Positions 1 to 9,762 of a stretch of DNA of 64,000 nucleotides are shown here, one piece after another. Origin of the DNA: Diphasiastrum complanatum (lineage: Eukaryota > Streptophyta > Lycopodiopsida > Lycopodiales > Lycopodiaceae). The stretch covers positions 37,136 to 101,135 of the forward strand of contig MU831843.1 in the NCBI GenBank assembly GCA_029204225.1, written 5' to 3'. Position 1 is the stretch's first letter. The number at the start of each line of letters is the position of its first letter. Made by a program: the position numbers and the translations under genes. Below the pieces are notes generated by a model. It saw only the letters and a program-made list of their open reading frames with translations. It was not told the DNA's origin and did no database searches.

Positions 1-106
1 GTTCATTTCTGCAGACTGTTGTGACACTTAGTGTATTTCTGCAGAATGTTGCGACACTTAGCGTATTTCTGCAGACTGTTGCGACACTTAGTGTATTTCT
101 ACAGAG
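1..106. repeat. 30-bp tandem repeat inside the Copia-A LTR
   Basis: At least three copies of a unit resembling GTTGCGACACTTAGTGTATT followed by TCTGCAGACT lie head to tail. The same unit occurs three times at 1911-2001 in the other LTR, and looser copies built around AGTCCGCAGAAAT occur at about 36929-36990 in the related element. Repeats like these in LTR U3 regions often act as enhancers, but that role is inferred here. Confidence 0.75.
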
Positions 107-427
107 TTGTTCTAAATGCTAATTCGTGGAAGTTCTTGAAGATGGCCAAGTCTTCAGCGATCTTCAAATTATTGAACTTAACATCTGAACTTGAAATATG
201 ATAGGATTGGTTATCCTTTGCTGGAGATCAGCCGAAAGCCCGTTGTAGACGTTCTTCAAATAATTTGGCTGTCTAAGTTATGATTCCTGCAGGTATCAGA
301 TGAGCAGATGTAGAACCAAAGTTGGTCTCACTGACCCTAGATCAACGACCAATAAACATGTAGGAAGAATCTTGAAATAGAAATTAGTCATTCACTAAGG
401 AGACAACTGTGGACTTAATTTCCAACA
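1..427 (-). repeat. Copia-A 3' LTR (partial, cut by window edge)
   Basis: This stretch is closely similar to 1027-2325 and, more distantly, to 36718-37908. Read on the minus strand it begins TGTTGGAAATTAAG directly after a purine-rich tract at 428-440, which is how a copia 3' LTR begins. It runs off the left edge of the window, so its full length and target-site duplication cannot be seen. The outermost part holds tandem copies of a roughly 30-bp unit. Confidence 0.8.
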
Positions 428-440
428 GTCCCCCTTAAGG
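428..440 (-). other. Copia-A polypurine tract
   Basis: On the minus strand this reads CCTTAAGGGGGAC and abuts the TGTTGG start of the 3' LTR. It is the expected primer site for plus-strand DNA synthesis. The same tract precedes the LTR of the related copy at 36705-36717. Confidence 0.75.
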
Positions 441-1026
441 TCATGGTTGGTGTCTTGGTATCTTTGTCAGGTTCAACATGTCGATGAACTTCTGATGCTT
501 GATCTTGGGAAGCGCTTTGGTGAAGATGTCTACGACCATTTTTGTTGTGGAGCAGTATTGAAGAATCACTTGCCCTGAGAAAACTTTTTTCCGAATGGAA
601 TGATACTGAATTTCTATGTGCCTGGATTTGCCATGAAATCTGGGATTTAGTGACAGTGAAATACAGCTCAAGTTGTCACACAGAATGGTGGTAGCATTGA
701 ACTAAGTGTGATGTAAGTCGTGAAGTAATAACCTGATCCATACAGCTTCTTTTGAAGCTTGACATGCTGTGATGTACTCTGCCTCTGTCGAAGAAAGCGC
801 AATTGATTTTTGCTTCCTTGAGTTCCATGAAATCAGTCCCCCTACCAAATAGAAACAGAACCCGGAGGTAGATTTTATGGTAGAGACTGTAATTAGAGAG
901 TACGTAAAGATTTTCGACTCTGGTGCATGTAGTCAGAGTAGTATCTTCAACGAAGATTATACACTGTTCAAATGAGAAAGTAACAGTGTAGCCCTCATCA
1001 ATCATCTTAGAAACTGACATGGTTTG
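441..1026 (-). pseudogene. Copia-A gag-pol remnant: GAG-pre-integrase piece fused to RNase H
   Basis: Only about 0.6 kb of internal sequence remains between the two LTRs. The 1020 end encodes a GAG-pre-integrase fragment (MSVSKMIDEGYTVTF). It then jumps directly into an RNase H segment, read partly in a shifted frame (its serine-rich ALSSTE part is out of frame with the track ORF), and ends with the copia C-terminal signature VDIFTKALP near 520. Gag, protease, integrase core and reverse transcriptase are all missing. No tRNA primer-binding site is visible next to the 5' LTR. The element is dead and could not be mobilised even with helper proteins unless a primer site was overlooked. The 36-kb copy encodes the same RNase H with the same family-specific residues. 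Confidence 0.8.
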
Positions 1027-2325
1027 TGTGTGGTATTACTGAAAATGGATTTAATCAGAAGTTAGTTCTGAAATAGATTGAAAGAGCAATATGACAGCGC
1101 AAGTTTGTCAGACGTCAAAGACAACCATCGTCTAATCAGAAACTGAGGAGTCGTAGACGTCCGTGTTCTAATCAGAGTGAGTGAACAAGTGTGATCAAAC
1201 AACAATGAAGTGCATTCAAATCACAACAAGCATTCATCTACGTTATACACAGATAGAAAAGCATGTTGCTGCTATATTACATTGAAGCACAACAAAATAG
1301 CAATTACCACTAGAATGACAACGTAATTGGGAGGCTCAAAATCATTCGTCTCATGGACGGAGCATCACATAAAATGTGCCTGGATGATCCATTTATAGAA
1401 TTCATCAATGTATTGATTACAGTAACTATTTGTCGCATAATTAGGTAAGTCGTTGTACTTGAAAGTATTTGGCTTGTGTGACAACTATACATGATGGTAT
1501 ATACGGTCAACAAATCAGGAAAAGTTGACGCGGATGAGGACGTTGCAAATCTCTCATATCACATTTTACGTAAAGTGGCTTTCTCTCACTTCGCAGATTC
1601 TGGGAAGTGCTTGGAATGTTGCTCGTTGAAAATAGACGACCGTCAAGATTTTTCTCTCTCTTCAAGATTTTGCGAAAAAGTCGATAGTGCCTGTAAAAAA
1701 GTGAAAGTGCCCTTAAAAAGACGATAGTATCTTTAAAACAATTTAACTTCTTCAAATAGTTGAAAGAAAGAAGCTGAAAAAGCCAAGTGTCGCATTTTTT
1801 GAGAAAGTGTGAAAAAATTGACACTGTCGCATTTCAAGAAAATGCGAAAAAGTTGACACTGTTGAAAAATAGTTGAGCTGTTGAACTATGCTGAAGTGTC
1901 ACTTTTCGAGAGATTGTTGCGACACTTAGTGTATTTCTGCAGATTGTTGCAACACTTAGTGTATTTCTGTAGATTGTTGCGACACTTAGTGTATTTCTGT
2001 GGAGTTGTTCTAAATGCTAATTCGTGGAAGTTCTTGAAGATGGCCAAGTCTTCAGCAATCTTCAAATTATTGAACTTAACATCTGAACTTGAAATATGAT
2101 AGGATTGGTTACCCTTTGCTGGAGATCAGCCAAAGCCCGTCGTAGACATTCTTCAAACTATTTGGCTCTCTAAGTTATGATTCCTACATGTATCACATGA
2201 GCAGATGTAGAACCAAAGTTGGTTTCACCTGACTCTAGATCAACGATCAATAAATGTGTAGGAAGAATCTTGAAATAGAAATTAGTCATTCACCAAGGAG
2301 ACAACTACGGACTTAATTTCCAACA
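1027..2325 (-). repeat. Copia-A 5' LTR
   Basis: It matches 1-427 over the outer 430 bases and matches 36718-37908 along most of its length, including the region rich in GCGACA and GCGAAAA motifs. The minus-strand start TGTTGGAAATTAAG is at 2325. The inner end is placed at about 1027 by comparison with the 37.9-kb copy and is uncertain by some tens of bases. The flanking pentamer CTCTT (2326-2330) would be the right-hand target duplication; its partner lies outside the window. Confidence 0.75.
1911..2001. repeat. 30-bp tandem repeat in the Copia-A 5' LTR
   Basis: Three head-to-tail copies of the same 30-bp unit as at 1-106 (core GACACTTAGTGTATTTCTG). The repeat ends at the shared sequence GAGTTGTTCTAAATGC, as in the other LTR. 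Confidence 0.75.
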
Positions 2326-2740
2326 CTCTTGAGAAATATACTCTCCATTGGCTTCCATCGCATCCAAATTGTAATGATCTCTCGTATAAAGATCAAGCTT
2401 GTAAAGCCTGCCATATCTAATCCCTTTGACGATTGCATTTTCATTCTTGATGATAAAGCAAGCATTGCAACCAAACTTGACATCACATTCATTGTCAACC
2501 AATTGACTTACACTCAACAAATTTCTAGATATTGAAGGAACATACAAGACATTTTGAAGTTTTCCTCTTCTCCTTGATTCAAGCCAAATAGGAATGGTTC
2601 ATGTTCCAAGAATCTCACATTTAGCACCATTTGGTGAGTCAAACTTGATGTGTCCAACCAGGTTCGGTGCCCTACCCACCTCACTTTGAAAGTCCATAAC
2701 TTCATTAAGACACACCCAATTGACATGAAATCATTTGCAC
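2326..2740 (-). pseudogene. Older copia fragment (Copia-K): GAG-pre-integrase region
   Basis: The minus-strand frame at 2305-2547 encodes MYVPSISRNLLSVSQLVDN, the conserved stretch between protease and integrase in plant copia polyproteins. The matching segment in Copia-1 (6905-6965) reads VLYIPSITKNLLSVSQMID, so the two families are related. Upstream sequence to about 2740 continues the same protein with frameshifts. The fragment stops exactly at the end of the Copia-A LTR (2325), which suggests that Copia-A inserted into it. Gag and protease between here and the primer site at 3021 are deleted. Confidence 0.7.
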
Positions 2741-3008
2741 AAGAAACTAGACTTCACTACTTTCCAACAAGCTATCAGACACTAGATTTGGAACTACGTT
2801 GGAGAAGCACCAAACATTCAAATTTTGGCAATCTCACAAGTGCTTGAGCAGTACAATTTGTACATTACTCAGGATGGACCAATCCAACATGTTTTTTTTA
2901 ATCCAATTTGACCCAAAATTCCCCTTGATAGCACTCGAGATCCAACTACACCTCCAAAAACTAGTTTCAAACAAAAACTCCATCAAACATGATGCATGCA
3001 ATCCAAGT

Positions 3009-3021
3009 GGCTCTAACACCA
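3009..3021 (-). other. Primer-binding site of Copia-K
   Basis: On the minus strand the sequence directly after the LTR is TGGTGTTAGAGCC, a one- or two-base variant of the initiator-tRNA-Met primer site TGGTATCAGAGC that intact elements in this window carry at 4637, 12681 and 48656. Confidence 0.65.
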
Positions 3022-3745
3022 TGTGTACTTTTCACACATGTGAGGACATATCAAACAATGTGAATGATCTCCTAAGGTGTGTGTGATTGCACAAAGATCT
3101 TGCACTTGATTGATTCAACAATCTATCTTGAAAATTCTAAGGCAAGAGCACATAGAACATGCATGAATCATTCACCATTCAACATACATATTGAGAGGCA
3201 ACTTGTGATGAAAAAAGCTAAGTAAAAAAGTGGTTTGCTTTTGGGCAGAGAGAGAATACAAGAGGTGGCTCTTAGATAGAGAGAGAGTGTGCAAAAAACT
3301 CTGTGTAGAATCTCAAAATCTCTTCAAAATCTTAGTACAAATGAGTTTTCCAAGATTTCCTTGAAAGGCATTGATGCCCAATGTTCCAAGAGTTTACCAT
3401 TATGCAAATCTAAAAATCCCACCAACTAGGGAAGAAAAACAAGCAAAGAACCGAACTAGAGAAGAAATTAAAGACATGCCCTTTAATCCAAGACCAATTC
3501 TTGCACTTTAAGATAGGACTAGGAAGAATCCTTGAGATAGTTTTTTACTCTTGTTGTTTATACCATCTCAACAAGTAGTGAAAATAGTGAAATAATGAGA
3601 GAATAATTACCTCCATAAAATTAATTCAATTTAGCTCCAATACATTTATAAAGAGCTTGGAACTCTTTCATTAAAACATCCCTAATTAGAAAATAATTCA
3701 ACACCCATGTTGACATTGGAATCAAAATGTGAATCCATCTCAACA
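3022..3745 (-). repeat. Copia-K 5' LTR
   Basis: This 724-bp stretch reads TGTTGAGATGGATTC at its minus-strand start (3745) and ends in CA directly before the primer-binding site. That gives both expected LTR boundaries. No second LTR of this family is present in the window. Only the TG/CA ends and the primer site support the call. Confidence 0.6.
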
Positions 3746-3873
3746 TTCGAATTGAAAAAGTAAGTGCCATCTATGAGTCGTAATTATAAAATCTATGATT
3801 TTGTATTAGATAAATAGAAATATTGCTTATTGCATTCAAATACTATTTTATTAATATTTTGACACTCTAGATT

Positions 3874-3976
3874 TGTTGGGGATATTCCCACCATGCGTGT
3901 AAATAAATAAAAAGTCAAAGTTAGTAGAAATAGTTGTGAGGGTCGTGGCATCCTACATGTGTAAGCCCATGGCCCA
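3874..3976 (+). repeat. Left part of a possible old LTR split by Copia-1
   Basis: TGTTGGGGATATTCCC at 3874 has the form of an LTR start. The sequence resumes after the Copia-1 insertion at 10418 and runs to a degenerate primer-like TGGTATCAAATG at 11200. Together the two pieces would make an LTR of roughly 0.9 kb. No partner LTR is visible, so this is tentative. Confidence 0.3.
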
Positions 3977-3981
3977 ATGAG
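3977..3981. repeat. Left target-site duplication of Copia-1 (ATGAG)
   Basis: ATGAG directly precedes the TGTGAAAATT start of the left LTR. The identical pentamer follows the right LTR at 10413-10417, as expected for copia integrase. Confidence 0.95.
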
Positions 3982-4636
3982 TGTGAAAATTGTCAACATT
4001 TCCTAGCTAGTTTGAGGCCTAAATTGGCTAAAATTGTAAATAGTTTTGGTTCTGGAGTTTTGCACGTGTGAACCAGGCCACAATGTTTTTATTTACTGTA
4101 TTTTTTCAGTATGATGAAGTGTCAAACTTCATACCCTTCAAAATGAGACCATTTTGATGTATTTTGGTCATATAAGCCATTTTTAGCTATTTTTCCTATA
4201 TAGGGAATATCTAGGGTCAAGTACCTTCTAGAGAGAGGAGAGAGAGTCATCTTCCTCATCCATAAATAGTAGGGAAGTCGTGGAGAACAGGTTGGAGAAA
4301 CCTTTTGTATGCTTCATTGAGATCAATAGATCATTGTCATTGTTTCTTCCTCCATTGAGAGCATTGTTGTGTGTATTGTCTTCAAGCTATTGTGTATGAT
4401 CTTAGGTGCTTTCCAAAAGTGGTAGGCTGATGTATTATGGACTGTATAATGCTATTTTGGGCCGCACTTGATGTTTATGGAAGTTTCCATTTGTGATAAA
4501 TGCTTTTTGATCAAGTTCTTTGCATTCTAGGTAGCATAGAATGTGTTGCCAATTCCTAGCTTATGTAGTTTGGAGTGCAAGCATTCAAGCCAATGATCTT
4601 GGAGTTTAGATCCACTTAGGATCTGTATTTTTCACA
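3982..4636 (+). repeat. Copia-1 5' LTR
   Basis: 655 bp from TGTGAAAATT to TTTTTCACA, appearing identical to 9758-10412. TATATAGG at about 4198-4205 is a plausible TATA box for the element's transcript, followed by a purine-rich GAGAGAGGAGAGAGAG stretch at about 4233. These promoter readings are inferred from position only. Confidence 0.97.
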
Positions 4637-4648
4637 TGGTATCAGAGC
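4637..4648 (+). other. Copia-1 primer-binding site (tRNA-Met type)
   Basis: TGGTATCAGAGC follows the 5' LTR with no spacer. It is the canonical complement of the plant initiator tRNA-Met 3' end used by most plant copia elements to prime minus-strand synthesis. Confidence 0.95.
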
Positions 4649-4937
4649 TGGTTGGCTTCTATTTACAGTAAGTATTCCATTTTTGGTGATATTTGGATGT
4701 TTGATCAAGTTCTAGCATGATTTTGCATTGCTTTGTTGATCAAATCTTACTAACCTTTGTTTTGTGAGTTGAACTTGTGGATCAAAAGCATATTTCAGGT
4801 CTATTGAGGATCAGAGGCTGAAAAGAAACTATTTTGGATCAGATCATAACACCTAATCATTTGTGATTGTGAGGCTTGTGCATATTCAATACTAACAATG
4901 TTCTTTTCAATCCTATTGTTGACAATCTCCATTCTTG

Positions 4938-5000
4938 GATGAACACTCTCCTTAAGTGGATGAAACTTCTCCTTAAGTGGATGACAAATGCTCTTTTGAG
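4938..5000 (+). repeat. Short tandem repeat in the Copia-1 leader
   Basis: About three copies of a 21-bp unit built on GGATGAACACTCTCCTTAAG lie in tandem, with a further weaker match at about 5040. The stretch is non-coding leader RNA. A role in packaging or translation is possible but not shown. Confidence 0.6.
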
Positions 5001-5149
5001 TGAGTTGTAATTCTCCTAAAGGCTGAGCAAAGCTCCCATTTGGATGAAAGATCCCCTTTTTTGGGTGAACATATTGTAAGCTCCATTGTGAAGAGCATAT
5101 TGTAAAGATTGTCATCAATTTTGGCATAATTTTTGGTGTACTTTGTTGA

Positions 5150-5640
5150 GCATGTAAGTAACTCTCCTTATGTAATTTGATTGGAGCATTTGCTGGAAGG
5201 TGTTAACCATTATGCAAGTGTGTTTTCAGGTTCTTAACAGGTTGAGGAACATTCTCATGTGAAGTGATCTTAGATCTACATCTAAACACCAAGATTTGAC
5301 AAGATAGTGAAGCTAGTCTTGTGATTCACTAAGTATGCTCATTCATTCACCTCTAAATCTTGTATTTATCACTTGCTGGAGTTTATAAACTTTTAGAAGT
5401 GTGGTTTACATGTGGTTTTACAGGTTGAATCAATATCTTAGTGTGTTGATCATATGTTGATCAAGTTTGTTCATTACTAGGTAATCTTGGCATCCTAGTT
5501 TTGGGTATTTTCTAAGAATGCAAGTAACTCTTCACACCATAACTTGATTTGGTCACTTGCTGGAAAGTTTGAGAGCTTAAGCAAGAGTGTGTTCAGGTTG
5601 GTTTGATTTTGTAATCCATTCTTAGTGTGTGCAAAGTGTT
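5150..5640 (+). repeat. Three degenerate ~183-bp repeats in the Copia-1 leader
   Basis: The core TTGCTGGA or TTTGCTGGA followed by a GTGTG-TTTCAGG block recurs. The TGCTGGA heptamer starts at 5191, 5374 and 5558, a spacing of 183 and 184 bp. The units have diverged from each other far more than the two LTRs have, so the triplication is an old property of the family and not of this insertion. Confidence 0.6.
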
Positions 5641-5808
5641 GCATGTGTTTCAATCTTCCTTTCTATGCTTGGAAACCATCTAGGTTCAAGATAGAAGTGT
5701 TTTAGGGTCCTAAATCTTCATAGATCTCTTTATCTATCATTTGTTGAGAGAAAAGTGAGTGCTAAGTGCTTTAGGACAAAACCTAAAAGTTGAAGAAACA
5801 TTAGAATC

Positions 5809-8800
5809 ATGGCTTCCAATGGTGGGATCATGCTAGAGTCTAGTGAAAGGTTGAGTTTATCAAACTACTCTACTTGGAAAGTGAGGATGGAGTCCTTACT
5901 TGAGTTGAATGAACTCATGGACATAGTTGCAGAAATTGAAGAGAGACCTCTCACACTTCAAGAGCAACAAAGGTTTGATAAGAAGGCCAAAAGGGCTCTT
6001 CATATCATTAAAATGAATGTTACAAATGAACTTCTCAAGGAAGTTGGAAAGTGTCAAAGTGCAAGTGAGGCATGGAATGCCTTAAAGAAGCTCTTTGAAT
6101 CAAAGTCCACATCTAGGGTATTGACCCTAAGGAGACAAATATTTTCTAGTAGGCAAAGAGAGGGTGAAAGTGCTCATGCATTTATCTTGAGAGTTAAGTC
6201 CCTAAGTGATGATTTAGCATGCATTGATGAGAACATAAAAGATGGTGAAATAGTCCAAGTTATGTTGAATGGTTTGCTAAATGAACATGCTAACCTTGTG
6301 CAAAGTTTTGCCATTCAAAGAGTCTTGCCAAGTGTGGTTGACTTGCAAGAAATCTTATTGGCTGAAGAACATAGGTTGCAATCAAAGCTTGATGGTGCAT
6401 CCTTGCAAGGTGGAGGTGAAGAGGCTTTCTTCACAAAAGGCAAATTCAAGGGCAAAGGTAAAGGCAAAGGGAAATGGTCCAAAGGTGGTAACTTTGATCA
6501 TGATGATCACTCTTCCTCTTCCTCTTCTACTAAGAACAATAAGTCAAAGTTCAAGTGCTTTTATTGTGGGATAAAAGGTCATTTTGCAAATGAATGTTAT
6601 AAGAAGAAAAGAGAGCAAGGAGAGAGGCAAGGAAATCTTACAATAGATGAGGAAGAACATAACACATGTGAATCACTTGTTATGACTTCAAGTTTGTTAG
6701 CCAACATAGATGATAATGATCCTTGGTGGATTGATAGTGGAGCCTCATCTCACATGACAAGACATAAGGAATACTTTACATCCTTATTGTCTTATGAGGG
6801 AGAAGGTAACATCATCTACACTGCAAATGATGGTCAATGTGACATCAAAGGCATAGGCACTATTCCTATTTCCCTTTCAACAAATAGGAAAGCAAATCTT
6901 GAAAATGTCTTGTACATTCCTTCAATCACTAAGAATTTGCTTAGTGTAAGTCAAATGATTGACAAAGGACTTGATGTGGAGTTCATTGGAGATGCATGTT
7001 TGATAAGTAAATGTGGATCCTTGATTGCTCAAGGTAGGAGGCATGGTAAACTTTTCAAGCTTGATGCATGTGTGATCTCTAATCATGAAGGATGTATGGC
7101 TAGGGAGCAATTGACAAACCAAGAAGTTTGGCACAAGAGGTTGGGCCATCCCAACTTCAAATCTTTGGAGGTAATGGCAAAGAAAGAGCTTGTTCTTGGT
7201 CTCCCTAAAAGTCTTGTTGCAAACAATAGTGTTTGTGAACATTGTGCCTTGTCCAAATCTCATAGACTTGCTTATTCTAGATCTACTTCTAGATCTAAAG
7301 AAGCTTTTCAACTTGTGCATTCTGATATTCATTCTTCTAGTACAACTAGCAACGGTGGGGCAAAGATGTATGCAACTTTCATTGATGACTTTAGTAGGTA
7401 TACTTGGATCTATCTTCTTAAAAGTAAGGATGAAGTGTTTGCTGCATTTGTCAAGTTCAAGAATGAAATGGAAAACCAATCCAATACAAAGATCAAATGC
7501 TTAAGATCTGATAATGGAGGGGAATACACCTCAAATAGGTTCAAAGACTTTTGTATAGCACATGGGATTAAGAGGGAGATGTCTAGTCCTAGGACTCCAC
7601 AACAGAATGGAGTGGCCGAGAGGAAGAATAGAACCCTTTGTGAATGTGCCAAGGCAATGAGACTACATGCTAATCTTGCTAAGTCTTTTTGGGGGGAAGC
7701 TTTAGCATGTGCTAACTATCTATGTAATAGATGGACAAGTGCTTCCTTGGATGGTAAAACTCCTCATGAGGTTCTTTATGGTAGAAGGCCGAGTGTCAAG
7801 CATTGTAGGATCTTTGGATGTACATGTTTTGTCAATATCACACTTGATGATAGAACTAAAGAAGATCCTTCATCAAAGAAGGGTGTGTTTGTTGGCTATA
7901 GTGAAGTAAGCAAGGCTTACAAAGTGTACATTCCTTCTACAAAGAAAGTTGTCATAAGTAGGGATGTCATCTTTCATGAAGAGAATGTTTCCAATGTTGT
8001 TGATGTTGATGTTGATGTGCCTACTAATCATCATGATGTGCAAGATGTCTTGGATGAAGATGGAGATGCCACTCCAAAGCAAACTTTAAGGAAGACTCAA
8101 AGGCAAAGGGCTAAGCCATCAAGGCTAACCTATGATGAAAAAGGAAAGCAAGTGGTGGACAACTCTAACTTTGCTTTTCTTACCTCTTTTGATGAACCAA
8201 CTTGTGTAGATGAAGCAATTCAAAAGAAGGAATGGATCCAAGCCATGGATCATGAGCATCAAGCACTCATCAAAAGCAACACATGGAGGTTGGTAAAGCT
8301 TCCAAAGGACAAGAAGGCAATTGGTTGTAAGTGGATCTTCAAGATCAAGACAAATCAAGATGGATCAATCAACAAGTACAAGGCAAGGTTGGTGGCAAAG
8401 GGGTATGCTCAAGAATATGGTATTGACTATGATGAGACCTTTGCACCCGTGGCAAAGATGGTAACTATTCGAATCCTAATCTCTCTTGCAACTCTTTATG
8501 ATTGGGATATGTGGCAAATGGATGTTACTAATGCCTTCTTGAATGGTGATCTTGAAGAAGATATTTACATGGAGCAACCCGAGGGCTATGTTTCACATGA
8601 TGAGCCTAATCATGTGTGCTATCTCCAAAAGAGTTTGTATGGGCTAAAGCAAGCACCAAGGAGTTGGTATGCTAAGCTCAATTCCTTCTTACTTTCTCAA
8701 AACTTTGTTATGAGTGAGTATGATCATTCTCTCTACTTTAGATTGAATGAAAATGATATCACTTTACTTTTGATCTATGTTGATGACATTATCTTAAGTG

Positions 8801-9762
8801 GTGGTAACAATCTAGATATAGATGAAATCAAGATGGCACTCAAAAGAGAGTTTGAAATTCAAGATCTTGGTAAACTTCATTATATCTTAGGAATAGAGAT
8901 TATTAGAACTTCTAAATCTACATTCATATGTCAAGAAAAGTATGTTAACTCTATTCTAAAAAGGTTTCATATGGAAGATTGTAAAGTTGTTTCTACTCCT
9001 ATGGAATCAAATGTAAAGCTAACTACAAGAAGTAATGAAAGATCCTTCAAGGACATTACTCTCTATAGAAAGCTAATAGGATCTCTTATATGGTTAACCA
9101 TCACAAGACCTGATCTAAGCTTTGTGGTTGGTAAACTAAGTCAATTTATGCAAGATCCTAGTGAGGCTCATTGGAAGCTAGGAAAGAGAGTACTTAGATA
9201 CATCTCGGGATCTAGAGATTTTGGCATCTTGTATGGAGGTACTACACCTAACCTTTGTGGATTTTCAGATTCAGATTTTGCAGGTGATCAAATGGATAGG
9301 AAGTCAACAAGTGCCTTTGCAATCTATCTTGGAGATGGAGTGGTCTCATGGCTATCAAAGAAGCAACCAACTATCTCTCTATCTTCCACCGAAGCCGAGT
9401 ACAAGGCATTAACAACATGCACCAAGGAGATTCTTTGGATCAAGAGGATGTTATTGGATCTTCACTTGCTGGAACCAGAGAAGACTCCAATCATACTTTG
9501 TGATAACCTTTCAGCCCAAAGCTTGGCAAGCAATCCTGTTTTTCATGCAAGGAGCAAGCACATTGAGATTGCTCACCATTTTGTGAGAGATCAAGTCATT
9601 GCCAAAGAGGTGGAGCTTCAACATGTCTCTTCAAAGGAGTGTGTGGCTGATATCTTCACCAAACCATTGGGAAAGGACCTATATTTAATGCATAGATCTA
9701 ATCTTGGAATGTGCTCAAAGACTATGTTGAAACTAGCATCCAATGTTGAAGAGGGAGTGTGA
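5809..9762 (+). CDS. Copia-1 gag-pol polyprotein
   Basis: A 1317-residue polyprotein, the usual size for plant copia. Visible domains in order: Gag (about 1-200); a Lys/Gly-rich basic linker (about 208-227) with a His/Ser tract; one CCHC zinc knuckle (C250, C253, H258, C263); aspartic protease with IDSGAS (D309); GAG-pre-integrase with WHKRLGH (441-447); integrase with a DD35E triad at D506, D568 and E604; reverse transcriptase from about 805 with YVDD at 990-993; RNase H with D1154, the SSTEAEY motif (1192-1198), CDN (1231-1233) and a closing ADIFTKPL. No stop, frameshift or missing catalytic residue was seen. The start is the ATG before ASNGG, the first in frame after a 1.16-kb leader. The TGA stop lies inside the 3' LTR. 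Gag and Pol share one frame, so the Gag:Pol ratio must be set some other way, for example by splicing or processing. Confidence 0.97.
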   Translation: MASNGGIMLESSERLSLSNYSTWKVRMESLLELNELMDIVAEIEERPLTLQEQQRFDKKAKRALHIIKMNVTNELLKEVGKCQSASEAWNALKKLFESKSTSRVLTLRRQIFSSRQREGESAHAFILRVKSLSDDLACIDENIKDGEIVQVMLNGLLNEHANLVQSFAIQRVLPSVVDLQEILLAEEHRLQSKLDGASLQGGGEEAFFTKGKFKGKGKGKGKWSKGGNFDHDDHSSSSSSTKNNKSKFKCFYCGIKGHFANECYKKKREQGERQGNLTIDEEEHNTCESLVMTSSLLANIDDNDPWWIDSGASSHMTRHKEYFTSLLSYEGEGNIIYTANDGQCDIKGIGTIPISLSTNRKANLENVLYIPSITKNLLSVSQMIDKGLDVEFIGDACLISKCGSLIAQGRRHGKLFKLDACVISNHEGCMAREQLTNQEVWHKRLGHPNFKSLEVMAKKELVLGLPKSLVANNSVCEHCALSKSHRLAYSRSTSRSKEAFQLVHSDIHSSSTTSNGGAKMYATFIDDFSRYTWIYLLKSKDEVFAAFVKFKNEMENQSNTKIKCLRSDNGGEYTSNRFKDFCIAHGIKREMSSPRTPQQNGVAERKNRTLCECAKAMRLHANLAKSFWGEALACANYLCNRWTSASLDGKTPHEVLYGRRPSVKHCRIFGCTCFVNITLDDRTKEDPSSKKGVFVGYSEVSKAYKVYIPSTKKVVISRDVIFHEENVSNVVDVDVDVPTNHHDVQDVLDEDGDATPKQTLRKTQRQRAKPSRLTYDEKGKQVVDNSNFAFLTSFDEPTCVDEAIQKKEWIQAMDHEHQALIKSNTWRLVKLPKDKKAIGCKWIFKIKTNQDGSINKYKARLVAKGYAQEYGIDYDETFAPVAKMVTIRILISLATLYDWDMWQMDVTNAFLNGDLEEDIYMEQPEGYVSHDEPNHVCYLQKSLYGLKQAPRSWYAKLNSFLLSQNFVMSEYDHSLYFRLNENDITLLLIYVDDIILSGGNNLDIDEIKMALKREFEIQDLGKLHYILGIEIIRTSKSTFICQEKYVNSILKRFHMEDCKVVSTPMESNVKLTTRSNERSFKDITLYRKLIGSLIWLTITRPDLSFVVGKLSQFMQDPSEAHWKLGKRVLRYISGSRDFGILYGGTTPNLCGFSDSDFAGDQMDRKSTSAFAIYLGDGVVSWLSKKQPTISLSSTEAEYKALTTCTKEILWIKRMLLDLHLLEPEKTPIILCDNLSAQSLASNPVFHARSKHIEIAHHFVRDQVIAKEVELQHVSSKECVADIFTKPLGKDLYLMHRSNLGMCSKTMLKLASNVEEGV
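9744..9757 (+). other. Copia-1 polypurine tract
   Basis: The purine-rich run GTTGAAGAGGGAG directly abuts the 3' LTR. It doubles as the coding sequence for the last residues of the polyprotein (VEEGV). Confidence 0.85.

Noticed and set aside
6922-7652. Minus-strand frames of 80-185 codons opposite the Copia-1 polyprotein
   Set aside because: They are antisense shadows of the strongly coding plus strand.
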